Source: Marinobacter profundi
Lineage (GTDB): Bacteria; Pseudomonadota; Gammaproteobacteria; Pseudomonadales; Oleiphilaceae
Direction of reading: 5' to 3'
Length of the DNA stretch: 64,000 bases
Assembly (NCBI RefSeq): GCF_002744715.1
Contig: NZ_KZ319369.1
Location: 398,805-462,804, forward strand
A program made the position numbers and the translations under genes. This document shows, piece by piece, positions 1 to 9,882 of this stretch. The notes beneath the pieces were generated by a model, which worked only from the letters and a program-made list of their open reading frames with translations, did no database searches and was not told where the DNA came from. How positions within the stretch are numbered: the stretch's first letter is position 1; every line of letters begins with the position of its first letter.

Positions 1-1073
1 ACCAGCCACAGCAGCCAGCTGCCGAGGTAGAGGGCGGGAATCAGCAGCAGCAACCAGCCGGCAAACTGAACGGCCACCGTGGGGTAGCCAAGGACGTCCG
101 CAACACCGGCGAGCAGGTCGTTGATGATGCTGGGGTGGGCAATGACGAGGTAGCCGGCACCGATAACTACCGGCCATTTGGCGTAGCGTGCGCTGCTCAG
201 CACCATCCGTCCGCTCCGGGTGACGCGGGCGGCCAGGGCAGCAGAACGGGTGCCCCGGCTGGCACCTTTGGTGGTGACTGCCGCCGCTCGTCCAAGGCGC
301 AGCACCTTCACGGCACTGGCAAACACCAGTACATCGACTGAAGCCCAGCCGACATCACCGGCGGTAATCTCTTCCCCTGAGCGGTAGTTCATTTCCAGCG
401 TGCGAATGCCGCTGGCGAAAAACCGGTTCAGCCCTTCCAGCACCCGCTCGGTGCTGACCCACTGGGTGTTACCCTCGGCGTCGACCATGAACTGGCCGAG
501 GAAGTCGTGGCCTTCACTGGCGATAAAATTGACGGCGTACCAGCCGCGCTCCTCAGGCGACAGTTTGGCGCGGGGCTCAGATGCCGGGTTGTCCGGCTGG
601 CTGTTGCTGGCGGTGCCCTCGCCAGGGTTCTCAGGGCGGTCATCCGGCGCGTCATTAAAGTATTGCCGGATGGCTTCGTAGCGCCGGGCGGCGGCATTCA
701 TCAGTTCGATGGAGCCAATCGGCTGGCGCACAAAATGCTGGATCGGGGGCAGGATGTTCTCGCCATAACGTCCCAGGATGTCCTGGAATTCCGGTTCCGC
801 GCCATACAGCGGGAACAGGGTGCGGGCCATGTCAGGGTAGCGCAGGAAGGCGGCCTGGGCCTTCACCAGCAGCAACGGGTCATCGGCAAGATCGAGCAGC
901 ACCGCCTGCACCTCGACCGGTTGCTCCTCAATGCCGGTAAAACCGTCCAGCACGTCGCCGGCGTGGATCTGTATCAGCTTCTGCTCGATAGGCACCGGCC
1001 GGGCAAGCAGACTGAACGTTGCCGCCAGGAGCAGGGCGAGGCTACAGATCAGGAGCAGTTTTCTCACAGTCAC
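1..1073 (-). CDS. Membrane-anchored protein of unknown function, partial (runs off left edge)
   Basis: The minus strand reads open from a GTG at 1073 to the window edge (about 357 codons). I do not recognise the family. It starts with a hydrophobic segment (residues 5-25, signal anchor or signal peptide), followed by a soluble region, a low-complexity Asn/Pro/Ser stretch near residue 150, a basic Arg/Ala-rich patch near 265-290, and two hydrophobic helices near the visible end. The product is probably an envelope protein with its middle outside the cytoplasm. The start is uncertain because no ATG lies nearby (GTG 1067 is an alternative) and the ribosome binding site is weak. The C-terminus is missing only because the window ends. 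Confidence 0.6.
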   Translation of the reverse strand, partial: MTVRKLLLICSLALLLAATFSLLARPVPIEQKLIQIHAGDVLDGFTGIEEQPVEVQAVLLDLADDPLLLVKAQAAFLRYPDMARTLFPLYGAEPEFQDILGRYGENILPPIQHFVRQPIGSIELMNAAARRYEAIRQYFNDAPDDRPENPGEGTASNSQPDNPASEPRAKLSPEERGWYAVNFIASEGHDFLGQFMVDAEGNTQWVSTERVLEGLNRFFASGIRTLEMNYRSGEEITAGDVGWASVDVLVFASAVKVLRLGRAAAVTTKGASRGTRSAALAARVTRSGRMVLSSARYAKWPVVIGAGYLVIAHPSIINDLLAGVADVLGYPTVAVQFAGWLLLLIPALYLGSWLLWL

Positions 1074-1239
1074 ACCACTCGATAACGGGGCGCAGGCATG
1101 GAGCCTGCGGGCGGGTTATGGTTTCATGCCGGTAATCAGCACGGTGTCCGGTGTTTCAGCCGGTTGCTGAATAAGCCAAGCATAACACCCGTGCCGGTCC
1201 AGCAGCCGCTGTGTTGATTAACGTTGATGAGGTAACCGT

Positions 1240-1476
1240 ATGCGAGAAGATGAACTGGACGCACTGCTGGAGGTCATTCCCGATGTGCGGGATGGCCTTA
1301 CCCGCACCGAACGGATCATCCTGTATGTGTTGAATGAAACCCAGCGGGAGCTCAAGGGCCGCAACGTTCCCACGGTAATGTTGTACGGGCGGGTACTGGA
1401 GTACGTGAACATCAGCGAGCAGGAGCTTCACCTGTATCTGGACCGCCTGGGTGTCAAAGGCGATGGGCAACCCTGA
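1240..1476 (+). CDS. Small conserved hypothetical protein (78 aa)
   Basis: The ATG is preceded by a clear ribosome binding site (GAGG about 8 nt upstream). The product is acidic, helical and soluble with no signal peptide. Its composition (regular Leu/Val/Glu/Arg spacing, a TRTERI and a VLEYV segment) looks like a folded domain of the small regulatory or helix-turn-helix type, but I cannot assign a function. It ends 12 bp from the stop of the convergent GGDEF/EAL gene. Confidence 0.7.
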   Translation: MREDELDALLEVIPDVRDGLTRTERIILYVLNETQRELKGRNVPTVMLYGRVLEYVNISEQELHLYLDRLGVKGDGQP

Positions 1477-1488
1477 CCGGTCTTGAGG

Positions 1489-3840
1489 TTACTTGCCCGA
1501 TCTGTCGCCCGCCGTTTTTTCAACCCATTCAAGCAGCTGCCCAATCGGCATGGGCCTGGCAAAGTGGTAGCCCTGGAATACCTCACAGCCGTAATCTCTC
1601 AGGTATTCGAACTGATCGGCGTTCTCGATCCCCTCGGCAACTACTGTCAGGTCCATTTCCCGGGCGAGGGTGATCACGCCTTTGCAAACGGCGGCGTCCT
1701 TGTCGTTGGTCACCACGTTACTTACAAAACTGCGGTCAATCTTGATCTTGTCGACGGGGAGATGCCGCAGGTAACTGAAGCTTGAAAACCCGGTGCCAAA
1801 ATCATCGATGGCGGCGGCAATGCCCATGTCGTTCAGGGCATTGAGAATGCCGATGGCCCCGTCACTGTCCTTCATCAGAATGCTTTCGGTCAGCTCCAGT
1901 TCAAGGTACCGGGCGGGCAATCCGGTCTCTTCCAGAATACTCCGCAAGGTGGACAGAAACCCGGGGCGATGAAATTGCAGCGGCGAGAGGTTCACGGCCA
2001 TGCGGCCCGCGAGCATACCCCGCGCGACAAGTTTCTGGGCGTCCCGGCAGGCCTGGCGGGTGACCCACTTGCCAAGGTGCACGATCTGCCCGGTTTCTTC
2101 CGCAACCGGAATAAATTCGGCCGGTGCAATGAGGCCTTTCCGGGGATGGTTCCAGCGTACCAGGGCTTCCAGGCCACAGAAGCTGCCGGACCGGTCAACC
2201 AGTGGCTGGTAGTGCAGGTTCAGCTGGCCGGAGGTCATCGCCTCCTGGAGCTCGTTTCTCAGGTTCACCCGCCGGGCAAGCTTCTTATCCAGGTCACGGG
2301 AGTAAATTTCATAGGTATCACGGCCCTGCTTTTTGGCCTTGTACATGGCCATGTCAGCTTGCTGCAACAGCTTTTCGGGACGCTCAAGGTCTTTACACAG
2401 GGTACTGATACCGATGCTTGCCGAGATATAGAGTTCATGTCCGCCAAGCAGGTGGGGCTGGGATAGCTCCCCGAGAATGCGTTCGGCGACTTCCTCGGCT
2501 TCATGGGATGAGCCCAGGTCCGGTAATAGCAGGACGAACTCGTCTCCCCCCAGCCGTGCCAGGGTGTCCGTGGGGCGTATCGCGGCAGTGAGACGCTGCG
2601 CCACGCTGATCAGCAGCTCATCACCGATTTTGTGGCCAAGGGTGTCGTTGATGGGCTTGAATTCGTCCAGATCAATAAAGAGCACGGCAAGTTGCTGCTG
2701 GTGGCGTTTTGCCAGCGCGAAATCGTGCGCCAGACGGTCCTCGAACAGGGCGCGGTTGGCCAGGCCGGTCAGTACATCGTGGGTGGCCTGGTAGGCGAGA
2801 CGTCTTTCCTGCTCTTTCTTCTCGGAAATATCGTTCATAATCGCCGCGACGTGGGTCACCTGCTGCTGTTCATCACGCACCGGGGCCAGTGAGACCTGAT
2901 TCCAGAACGGCGTACCGTCCCGGCGATAGCTTTTCAGCGTCAGGCTGACCGGTTGGCCGGCTTTGGCGGCTTGTCTGATCCGGGCGAGATCTTCGGCATC
3001 GGTTTCCGGCCCGGTCAGCAGCTTCACGGGAGCGCCAATAACCTCGCTCTCGTGGTATCCGGTCATTTGAGAGAATGCAGGGTTCACAAAGACCACCGGC
3101 AGGTTTGTCGAGCGGATATCCACCACGACCACAGCGTTATCGCTGGACTCCAGGCTGCGCTGCAGGATCCGCTGGTTTTCCTGGGCTTGCAGCCGCTTGG
3201 TGACATCTTTGACGATGGCGAACACCCCCTCCACCCCGGCGTCCACGACGATGGGCAAGAAGGCGCATTCGTAATCCCGTCGCTCGCCGTGTTGGTTGAC
3301 AAACCCTACCTCGAAAGTCTGTGTGCGACCTGCCGCGGCGTTACGGAAGCCCTTGTCAAAGCGGGCAAAGCCGGCTTCATCCATTGCCTCATCGGTCAGG
3401 ACATCCCGGTAATGGGTAACGCCAAGGTCCGATTCGCCAAGCCCGACGATGGCTTGTGCCACCGGGTTGAGCGATGTGTAGTAGCCATCCTTGTCAAAGC
3501 CGAAAACGGCATCCGGAGACTGGGAGAACAGCGAGCGAAAGCGCTGTTCCGCAGTGCTCAACTCTTGCGCCTGGATCCTGTGAAGGCTTAGCAAGCTGCG
3601 CCCCATGATCAGCACATAGCTCGCTACCACCGCGGTTACTGTACTCGCGGCCAGGAAAGCCATGCGGGCCCCTTCCCGCGAGAGCCCGAGATGTTCCGGT
3701 AGCAAGGTTCCGGGGAACACCTCGGCCACGGCAACGAGTAAGCCGGTCAGCAGGCTGCACACGAACAGGATAATAAGGCACGCCTGGAGCCTGAGATCTT
3801 TGGGATTCTGCAGCATTACCGTGGTGAACAACGAAAGCAT
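1489..3840 (-). CDS. Membrane PAS-GGDEF-EAL protein (diguanylate cyclase/phosphodiesterase)
   Basis: A 783-residue c-di-GMP turnover enzyme. Two membrane helices lie near residues 18-38 and 58-80. They are followed by two PAS domains (about 95-215 and 220-340), a GGDEF domain with an intact GGDEF signature near residue 430, and an EAL domain with intact EAL and the downstream DDFGTG metal-binding motif. Both catalytic halves look complete, so it could make or degrade c-di-GMP; in such hybrids usually one activity dominates. The PAS domains suggest control by redox state or a small ligand. No good Shine-Dalgarno precedes the first ATG, so a start about nine codons further in is possible. It is transcribed divergently from the exporter operon. 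Confidence 0.92.
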   Translation of the reverse strand: MLSLFTTVMLQNPKDLRLQACLIILFVCSLLTGLLVAVAEVFPGTLLPEHLGLSREGARMAFLAASTVTAVVASYVLIMGRSLLSLHRIQAQELSTAEQRFRSLFSQSPDAVFGFDKDGYYTSLNPVAQAIVGLGESDLGVTHYRDVLTDEAMDEAGFARFDKGFRNAAAGRTQTFEVGFVNQHGERRDYECAFLPIVVDAGVEGVFAIVKDVTKRLQAQENQRILQRSLESSDNAVVVVDIRSTNLPVVFVNPAFSQMTGYHESEVIGAPVKLLTGPETDAEDLARIRQAAKAGQPVSLTLKSYRRDGTPFWNQVSLAPVRDEQQQVTHVAAIMNDISEKKEQERRLAYQATHDVLTGLANRALFEDRLAHDFALAKRHQQQLAVLFIDLDEFKPINDTLGHKIGDELLISVAQRLTAAIRPTDTLARLGGDEFVLLLPDLGSSHEAEEVAERILGELSQPHLLGGHELYISASIGISTLCKDLERPEKLLQQADMAMYKAKKQGRDTYEIYSRDLDKKLARRVNLRNELQEAMTSGQLNLHYQPLVDRSGSFCGLEALVRWNHPRKGLIAPAEFIPVAEETGQIVHLGKWVTRQACRDAQKLVARGMLAGRMAVNLSPLQFHRPGFLSTLRSILEETGLPARYLELELTESILMKDSDGAIGILNALNDMGIAAAIDDFGTGFSSFSYLRHLPVDKIKIDRSFVSNVVTNDKDAAVCKGVITLAREMDLTVVAEGIENADQFEYLRDYGCEVFQGYHFARPMPIGQLLEWVEKTAGDRSGK

Positions 3841-4165
3841 GTGGAAGGGGGATCGTGAAATCCGGTGCTTTGTGGCTATAAAAAACCGTATATCACGACA
3901 TCGGGCGCTATGTTGGCGGCAAAATTGCTGTCACTCAATAGCATTTTCGTTGTTCAACAACTAATCAGGTAAACTTTTGTCAAACTGGATCTGTAACGTG
4001 TTTTTCTGAGGATGCAGCGCTGGCCGGTTTGTTGAAATGGCCGCCGAAGCCTCTGTAACCCCTTGGTTACTTCGGACGCTAACTTGATTCCCGTCAGCCG
4101 GGTTGTCACACTCCCTTCCTATACTCAGCGCATGTACTGAGTCTTCCCGTACTCAAGGATGAACT
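3841..4165. other. Divergent intergenic region with inverted repeats
   Basis: This stretch separates the GGDEF/EAL gene from the exporter operon and is AT-richer than its surroundings on the left. It holds a 13-bp palindrome, GTTGTT-C-AACAAC, at 3949-3961. It also holds a hairpin at 4044-4075, in which CCGAAG pairs with CTTCGG around an inner GTAACC-CCTT-GGTTAC stem. Either may be an operator or a leader structure for the exporter operon. I see no open reading frame worth calling and no textbook -35/-10 pair. Confidence 0.5.
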
Positions 4166-5164
4166 ATGCCCAATCAAGGCGTTAAGCCCGGTTTCAAACT
4201 CATTCTGGCTGTTGTCATTATTGCGGTCGTCGCGCTGGCGGCATGGTATCTTTTGCCTGGCGGGCAGTCGTTGCCCGGGCATATTGCGTCCGGCAACGGT
4301 CGTATTGAAGCCACGGAAGTGGATATTGCAACCCGCATTCCGGGCCGTCTCGAATCCTTTGCGGCGCAGGAAGGTGACATGGTGGAAGCCGGTCAGTTGC
4401 TGGCGGTAATGGATACCGATGAAGTAGAAGCCCGGCTGGCCGCCGCCGAGGCAAACCTGCACCAGGCGGAACAGTCGCAGCATCTGGCGGAGGCAGTGGT
4501 TGCCCAGCGTGAGAGTGAGCGCCGTTATGCCCGGGCGGAACTGGCCAGAATGGAAACCCTGGTAGACCGCGGTCATGCTTCCCGGGAGCAGCTGGACCGT
4601 GCCCGCACCGCTGCAGAAACTGCAGATGCAGCCCTGCAGGCGGCCCGGGTGCAAGTTGCCTCCGCCTTGGCCGGGATCGAGGCGGCCCGCGCCAGTATTC
4701 GCCAGATTCAGACCAGCATCGATGACAGCCAGCTCGCCACCCCCGTGGGTGGCCGGGTGCTCTACCGCCTGGCCGAGCCGGGTGAAGTGCTGGCGGCCGG
4801 TGGCAAGGTGGCTACCGTACTGGATGTGACCGATGTGTACATGACCATTTTCCTGCCCACGGCCCAGGCCGGGCGGGTGCGGGTGGGGTCTGAGGCCCGG
4901 ATTGTGCTGGACGCCCTGCCGGACTATGTGGTGCCGGCGGAAGTCAGTTTTGTCGCTGCGGAAGCCCAGTTCACGCCGAAATCCGTGGAAACCCGCAGTG
5001 AGCGGGAGAAGCTGATGTTCCGGGTGCGCATCCGTATCGATCCGGATCTGCTCAGGGCCTATCGGGACCGGGTGAAAACCGGCGTTCCCGGTGAAGCCTA
5101 CGTGCGGCTGGATGAAGGCCTGGCGTGGCCCGAGAGCCTGACGGCGAGCCTGCCCAATGACTGA
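4166..5164 (+). CDS. yhiI: HlyD-type membrane fusion protein of RbbA-type exporter
   Basis: A 332-residue periplasmic adaptor. One N-terminal membrane helix lies at residues 12-31. It is followed by a biotinyl/lipoyl-like half (RIEATEVDIATRIPGRL), a coiled-coil hairpin of about residues 90-180 rich in Ala/Glu/Arg/Gln, the second lipoyl half and a beta-barrel domain. Length and order match E. coli YhiI. Its last 8 bp overlap the start of the ABC subunit gene, so the two are translationally coupled. Adaptors of this family join an inner-membrane ABC exporter to an outer-membrane channel. No TolC-like gene is present here, so a channel encoded elsewhere would be needed. Confidence 0.9.
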   Translation: MPNQGVKPGFKLILAVVIIAVVALAAWYLLPGGQSLPGHIASGNGRIEATEVDIATRIPGRLESFAAQEGDMVEAGQLLAVMDTDEVEARLAAAEANLHQAEQSQHLAEAVVAQRESERRYARAELARMETLVDRGHASREQLDRARTAAETADAALQAARVQVASALAGIEAARASIRQIQTSIDDSQLATPVGGRVLYRLAEPGEVLAAGGKVATVLDVTDVYMTIFLPTAQAGRVRVGSEARIVLDALPDYVVPAEVSFVAAEAQFTPKSVETRSEREKLMFRVRIRIDPDLLRAYRDRVKTGVPGEAYVRLDEGLAWPESLTASLPND

Positions 5165-7889
5165 AACCGTGGTCCGGCTGGAGGGAGTCAGCCACACCTA
5201 CGGGGATACTGTGGCGCTGGCTGGGGTCACGCTCGCCGTTCCCGCCGGCGGCATGGTCGGTTTGATCGGCCCCGACGGCGTTGGTAAATCCACTTTGCTG
5301 GGATTGATTGCCGGCGCCCGCGAGCTTCAGCAGGGCCGCTTGAAGGTCTTGGGTGGCGATATGGCCAGTCACCGATTCCGTAACCAGGTAGCGCCCCGGA
5401 TTGCCTATATGCCCCAGGGGCTGGGCGGCAACCTCTATCACAGTCTTACCGTGGACGAGAATATCGGCTTTTTCGCCGATCTGTTCGGGCTTAGTGGCCA
5501 GTCCCGGCAACAGCAGATCGACCGGTTGCTGGAAGCCACTGGTCTGCTGTCGTTCCGCAATCGTCCCGCCGGCAAGCTATCCGGCGGCATGAAACAGAAA
5601 CTGGGGCTGTGCTGCGCGCTTATTCATAGCCCCGACCTGCTGATTCTGGATGAGCCCACAACCGGGGTGGATCCGCTGTCACGTAAACGTTTCTGGGATC
5701 TGATCGGCACTATTCGCCGTCAGCAGCCGGGCATGAGCGTGCTGGTGGCGACGGCCTATATGGAAGAGGCAGAGCGTTACGACTGGCTGGTGGCAATGGA
5801 CAACGGGCAGGTACTGGCGACCGGTTCGCCACGAGAGCTGCGCCAGCAAACCGGCACCGACAACCTGGACGATGCCTTTATTGCGCTGTTGCCGGATGGC
5901 CGGCAGGAGCATGGATTACCGGCAGTGGCACCGGTGGCAACACCGCGCGCCGGGTACGCGAGCGGTGCGCCGGCCATCGAGGCCCATAACCTTACTCTGA
6001 AGTTTGGCAACTTCACCGCCGTCAGGGATGTTAGTTTCTCCATTCCCAAGGGAGAGATATTCGGGTTCCTCGGCTCCAATGGTTGTGGCAAAACCACCAC
6101 CATGAAAATGCTCACTGGCCTGCTGACGCCCACCGAGGGCGAGGTCCAACTGTTTGGTGAGCCCCTGAATGCCCGGGACCTGGCGACGCGGAGGAAGGTT
6201 GGCTACATGTCCCAGTCGTTCTCCTTGTATGGCGAGCTGACGGTGCGGCAGAACCTGGATTTGCATGCGCGGCTGTTCCATCTTCCGGCAGCAACCATTG
6301 CCGGGCGCATTAACACCCTGGTTCGGGAATTCGGGCTGGAAGAGGTCATGGATCAGCGCGCGAGCCGCTTGCCGCTGGGGGTGCGCCAACGTCTTTCGCT
6401 GGCTGTGGCGGTGGTGCACGAGCCCGAGTTGCTGATTCTCGATGAGCCAACCTCCGGGGTCGATCCCGGTGCCCGCAACCGGTTCTGGCAGCTGTTGCTG
6501 AGGCTGTCCCGCCAGGATGGCGTAACCATCTTCATTTCTACCCATTTCATGAATGAAGGCGAACGCTGTGATCGCATCTCGCTGATGCATGCCGGGGAAG
6601 TGCTGGCCTGTGATACGCCGGAACAGCTGGTTGCAGAGTCCGGTACTGACAGCCTCGAAGGCGCCTTCATGAAGACGCTGGAGGCCGTCGACAAGGAGCC
6701 GGAAAACCATGCGGATGGACTGGTGCTGGCGGCGTCAGCGGCGCACCCTGGCCGCCACCAGCCTTTCAGCGTCCGGCGGCTGCTGGCGTATGGTCGGCGC
6801 GAAGCGCGGGAGCTGTTGCGGGACCCGATCCGTATGGCGTTTGCCTTTATCGGGTCGGCGCTGCTGATGCTGATCCTCGGTTATGGCATTACGATGGATG
6901 TGGAGGATTTGTCGTTTGCGGTGCTCGACCGGGATCAGACGCCCCAGAGCCGCGATTACATCAACGCGATATCCGGTTCCCGCTATTTTGTGGAACGGCC
7001 TGTGCTGGGCTCGATGGCCGAGCTGGAACAACGCATGCGCTCCGGTGAGCTGAGTCTGGCCATTGCCATTCCGTCGGGCTTCGGCAAGGATCTGAAACGG
7101 GGGCGGGATACCGAAATCGCCGTCTGGGTCGATGGCGCCATGCCGTTCCGGGGTGAAACCATCCTCGGGTACGTCCAGGGTATGCACCTCAGTTACCTGA
7201 GCGAACTGGCGCAGCGCAGCTGGGGTGAGGTGCCCGTGCTGAGCCTGGTAACGCTGGAAGATCGCTATCGCTACAACCAGGCTTTCCGCAGCCTGGATGC
7301 GATGGTGCCGGCGGTGATCCCGATCCTGCTGATCTTCATACCGGCCATCCTGATGGCTCTGGGTATTGTCCGGGAGAAAGAGCTCGGTTCCATCACCAAT
7401 CTGTACGTAACTCCGGTCACCCGGCTGGAATTCCTGTTGGGTAAACAGCTGCCGTATATTGCGTTCAGCATGGTCAGTTTTGCCAGTCTGGTGCTGCTGG
7501 CGGTATACGTGTTCAATGTGCCGCTCAAAGGCGGTTTGCTTACCCTCACCCTGAGCGCCCTGTTGTTCGTGACCGCCACGACTGCGCTGGGGCAGGTGAT
7601 ATCCTCTTTTGCCTCTACCCAAATTGCGGCCCTGGCGGCCACCGCCATTCTCAGTATTCTGCCGACCGTGCAGTTCTCCGGCCTGACCGAGCCAGTGTCT
7701 TCGCTGAGTGGCGCCGGTGCCTGGATCGGCACCTTCTGGCCGGCAACCTGGTTCCTGCAGATCAGCCGTGGGGTGTTCACCAAGGGCCTGACCCTGGCCG
7801 ACATGCAGGGTGCCTTTCTTGCACTGGCAGCATTCATTCCGGTACTGACGCTGATGGCGGTGGCACTGCTGAGGAAACAGGGGCGCTGA
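5157..7889 (+). CDS. rbbA: RbbA-type ABC transporter (two ATPase domains fused to ABC-2 permease)
   Basis: A 910-residue protein, almost exactly the length of E. coli RbbA/YhiH. NBD1 (about 5-230) has Walker A GPDGVGKST, signature LSGGM and Walker B LILDEP. NBD2 (about 265-500) has Walker A GSNGCGKTT and Walker B LILDEP, but its signature reads LPLGV in place of LSGGQ. An ABC-2 permease half follows (about 540-905, six predicted helices with a large extracytoplasmic loop after the first). E. coli RbbA has been described as a ribosome-associated ATPase, yet its architecture and operon are those of a drug or lipid exporter. It is coupled by overlap to both neighbours. Confidence 0.92.
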   Translation: MTETVVRLEGVSHTYGDTVALAGVTLAVPAGGMVGLIGPDGVGKSTLLGLIAGARELQQGRLKVLGGDMASHRFRNQVAPRIAYMPQGLGGNLYHSLTVDENIGFFADLFGLSGQSRQQQIDRLLEATGLLSFRNRPAGKLSGGMKQKLGLCCALIHSPDLLILDEPTTGVDPLSRKRFWDLIGTIRRQQPGMSVLVATAYMEEAERYDWLVAMDNGQVLATGSPRELRQQTGTDNLDDAFIALLPDGRQEHGLPAVAPVATPRAGYASGAPAIEAHNLTLKFGNFTAVRDVSFSIPKGEIFGFLGSNGCGKTTTMKMLTGLLTPTEGEVQLFGEPLNARDLATRRKVGYMSQSFSLYGELTVRQNLDLHARLFHLPAATIAGRINTLVREFGLEEVMDQRASRLPLGVRQRLSLAVAVVHEPELLILDEPTSGVDPGARNRFWQLLLRLSRQDGVTIFISTHFMNEGERCDRISLMHAGEVLACDTPEQLVAESGTDSLEGAFMKTLEAVDKEPENHADGLVLAASAAHPGRHQPFSVRRLLAYGRREARELLRDPIRMAFAFIGSALLMLILGYGITMDVEDLSFAVLDRDQTPQSRDYINAISGSRYFVERPVLGSMAELEQRMRSGELSLAIAIPSGFGKDLKRGRDTEIAVWVDGAMPFRGETILGYVQGMHLSYLSELAQRSWGEVPVLSLVTLEDRYRYNQAFRSLDAMVPAVIPILLIFIPAILMALGIVREKELGSITNLYVTPVTRLEFLLGKQLPYIAFSMVSFASLVLLAVYVFNVPLKGGLLTLTLSALLFVTATTALGQVISSFASTQIAALAATAILSILPTVQFSGLTEPVSSLSGAGAWIGTFWPATWFLQISRGVFTKGLTLADMQGAFLALAAFIPVLTLMAVALLRKQGR

Positions 7890-9007
7890 TGGTATCTTTA
7901 CGCAATATCTGGCACCTGGGCATCAAGGAACTGCGCAGCCTGTGGCAGGACAAGGTTCTGATGATCTTTGTGCTGGTGGCCTTCACGGTCATGATCTATA
8001 CGGCAGGATCGGCCGGCTCGATGGAACTGCACAACGCGCCGATTGCGGTGGTGGATGAAGACCAGACCGTGTTGTCCGGGCGGATCATCAATTCGCTGCA
8101 GCAGCCCTGGTTTCTGCCGCCGGACATGGTGGGCTATGACCAGATCGATGAGCTGCTGGACAAGGGCAGTCATACCTTTGCCCTGGTGATTCCGGAGGGC
8201 TTTGAGCGCAAGGTACGGCAGGGGCAGCAGGTCAGCCTGCAGCTCAATATAGATGCCACCCGGATGAGCCAGGCATTTATCGGGACCTCCTACATCGAGC
8301 GCTTCGCGATGATCGAGGTGGCGGAGTTTCTGCAGCCGGGCAGCTCCCGGAGCGCCCTGCCGGTGCAGCTGGTGACCCGTGCCAGCTTCAATCCGAACCT
8401 GGATGGCAGCTGGTTTGGCGGGGTGATGGAGCTGATCAGCCAGGTCACCCTGATCAGCATTATCCTGACCGGTGCGGCGCTGATCCGTGAGCGGGAACAC
8501 GGCACGGTGGAACACCTGATGGTGATGCCGCTCAGGCCGTTTGAAATCATGGCATCGAAGGTCTGGGCCAACGGTCTGGTCGTGCTGCTGGCAGCTTCCG
8601 TATCGGTTACGCTGGTGATACAGGGCTGGCTGCAGGTTCCTGTTGCCGGCTCGATTCTATTGTTCCTCTTCGGCGCGCTGATTTACCTGCTTTCCACCAG
8701 CGCCATCGGTATCCTGATTGGCACCGTGGCGCGTACCATGCCCCAGTTCGGTCTGCTGCTGATACTCACCATCCTGCCCCTGCAGCTGCTCTCTGGTGGT
8801 ATTACCCCGCGGGAAAGCATGCCTGATATCGTGCAGGACCTCATGCTGGCGGCTCCGACGACCCATTTCGTGAGTATGGCTCAGGCCATTCTGTACCGCG
8901 GGGCGGGCCTTGAGGTGGTCTGGCCCCAGCTGCTGGCGCTGCTTGCCATCGGGGCCGTGTTCTTTTCTGCCGCCCTGGCGCTGTTCCGGCGACACTTGTC
9001 GGTGTGA
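7889..9007 (+). CDS. yhhJ: ABC-2 type permease subunit, YhhJ-like
   Basis: A 372-residue ABC-2 permease with one N-terminal helix (about 25-45), a large extracytoplasmic loop to about residue 175, then five helices. The REREHGTVEHLMVMPL segment after the second helix is the typical cytoplasmic coupling region of this family. Its start codon shares one base with the stop of the ATPase gene, completing a three-gene operon equivalent to E. coli yhiI-rbbA-yhhJ. It probably pairs with the permease half of RbbA. The substrate is unknown. Confidence 0.9.
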   Translation: MVSLRNIWHLGIKELRSLWQDKVLMIFVLVAFTVMIYTAGSAGSMELHNAPIAVVDEDQTVLSGRIINSLQQPWFLPPDMVGYDQIDELLDKGSHTFALVIPEGFERKVRQGQQVSLQLNIDATRMSQAFIGTSYIERFAMIEVAEFLQPGSSRSALPVQLVTRASFNPNLDGSWFGGVMELISQVTLISIILTGAALIREREHGTVEHLMVMPLRPFEIMASKVWANGLVVLLAASVSVTLVIQGWLQVPVAGSILLFLFGALIYLLSTSAIGILIGTVARTMPQFGLLLILTILPLQLLSGGITPRESMPDIVQDLMLAAPTTHFVSMAQAILYRGAGLEVVWPQLLALLAIGAVFFSAALALFRRHLSV

Positions 9008-9066
9008 AGTGTTCAGCAGGAGAGGGCAGGTTGATGCTGCGTTGATCTGCCCCCGCCGCCTGCCCC

Positions 9067-9690
9067 CTAAGGGGTTTGCTTGATCAGTGCGTTATCCAGC
9101 TCGTTGGCCCGCCTGGCCGCTGGCCGGCTTCCGCTGCGCTCGACGTAGTCCTGGAAGACCGGGCGGGGATCCAGGTTCTTCTGCATCATTTCCCATCCCA
9201 GGTAGCTGCTGACCACCACGTCCGCTGCGGTGAACTGCTCGCCGCAGATAAAGGGCCCCCTGGCCAGGGCCTGCTCCAGGGCGTTGGCAGAGTCTTCGAT
9301 GTGACCGCATCCCACCGCCTGCACATTTTTCTCGTCAATGCGCCAGCCATAGGCCCGCGCGCTGGTGGCCATTTCGAATGGGCCCGCCATGAAGAACAGC
9401 CAGCGGTAATAGGTGCCCCGCTCAGGGCTCTGGGGTGGTGGCGCGAGCTTCTGTTGCGGAAACTGATCGGCCAGGTAGGCGCAGATGGCGGCCACTTCGG
9501 TGACCACGGTGGTGCCATGTCTGATGGCGGGCACCTTGCCCATGGGGTTGATGGCCAGGTAGTCCGGGCTCTTCATGGCGGAGCCGAACTCCACGATTTC
9601 CAGCTGGTAGGGTACGTCGAGTTCTTCCAGCATCCAGCGGACAATGCGCCCGCGGGACATGGGGTTGCTGTAGAAGGTCAGTTCTGACAT
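9067..9690 (-). CDS. Glutathione S-transferase family protein
   Basis: A 207-residue cytosolic GST. The N-terminal thioredoxin-like domain (1-80) carries the YSNPMSRGR segment with the likely catalytic Ser and the glutathione-binding VPAI cis-proline. The all-helical C-terminal domain (90-200) contains the conserved FTAADV N-capping motif. It presumably conjugates or reduces electrophiles with glutathione; the substrate cannot be read from sequence. The start has an AGGAGAT ribosome binding site. It converges on the exporter operon, and no obvious functional partner lies next to it. Confidence 0.9.
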   Translation of the reverse strand: MSELTFYSNPMSRGRIVRWMLEELDVPYQLEIVEFGSAMKSPDYLAINPMGKVPAIRHGTTVVTEVAAICAYLADQFPQQKLAPPPQSPERGTYYRWLFFMAGPFEMATSARAYGWRIDEKNVQAVGCGHIEDSANALEQALARGPFICGEQFTAADVVVSSYLGWEMMQKNLDPRPVFQDYVERSGSRPAARRANELDNALIKQTP

Positions 9691-9882
9691 GGCGATCTCC
9701 TTTTCGGTGTCAGTCGTCTGCGAGGGGATTGGGGTGTTGCCTGATCAGATTAGAAGAGAAGCCGCAGAGATTCCGCCTTCCATGGGGTAGATGATGAAAG
9801 TTTAATGGATGGGGGGGAGGGCTTGGTGCCGGGGGTGGCAGAAAGCTGACATGGTTGGCAGCAGGGAGGGCAGGGTTGGCAT

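Noticed and set aside
507..1085. Plus-strand open frame of 192 codons at the left edge
   Set aside because: The opposite strand carries a continuous frame from 1073 to the edge with a signal-anchor start and normal codon pattern; the plus frame is its shadow.
9024..9052. GGGCAG/CTGCCC inverted repeat after yhhJ as terminator
   Set aside because: Only a 6-bp stem with a 17-nt loop and no T-run; could be chance in GC-rich DNA.
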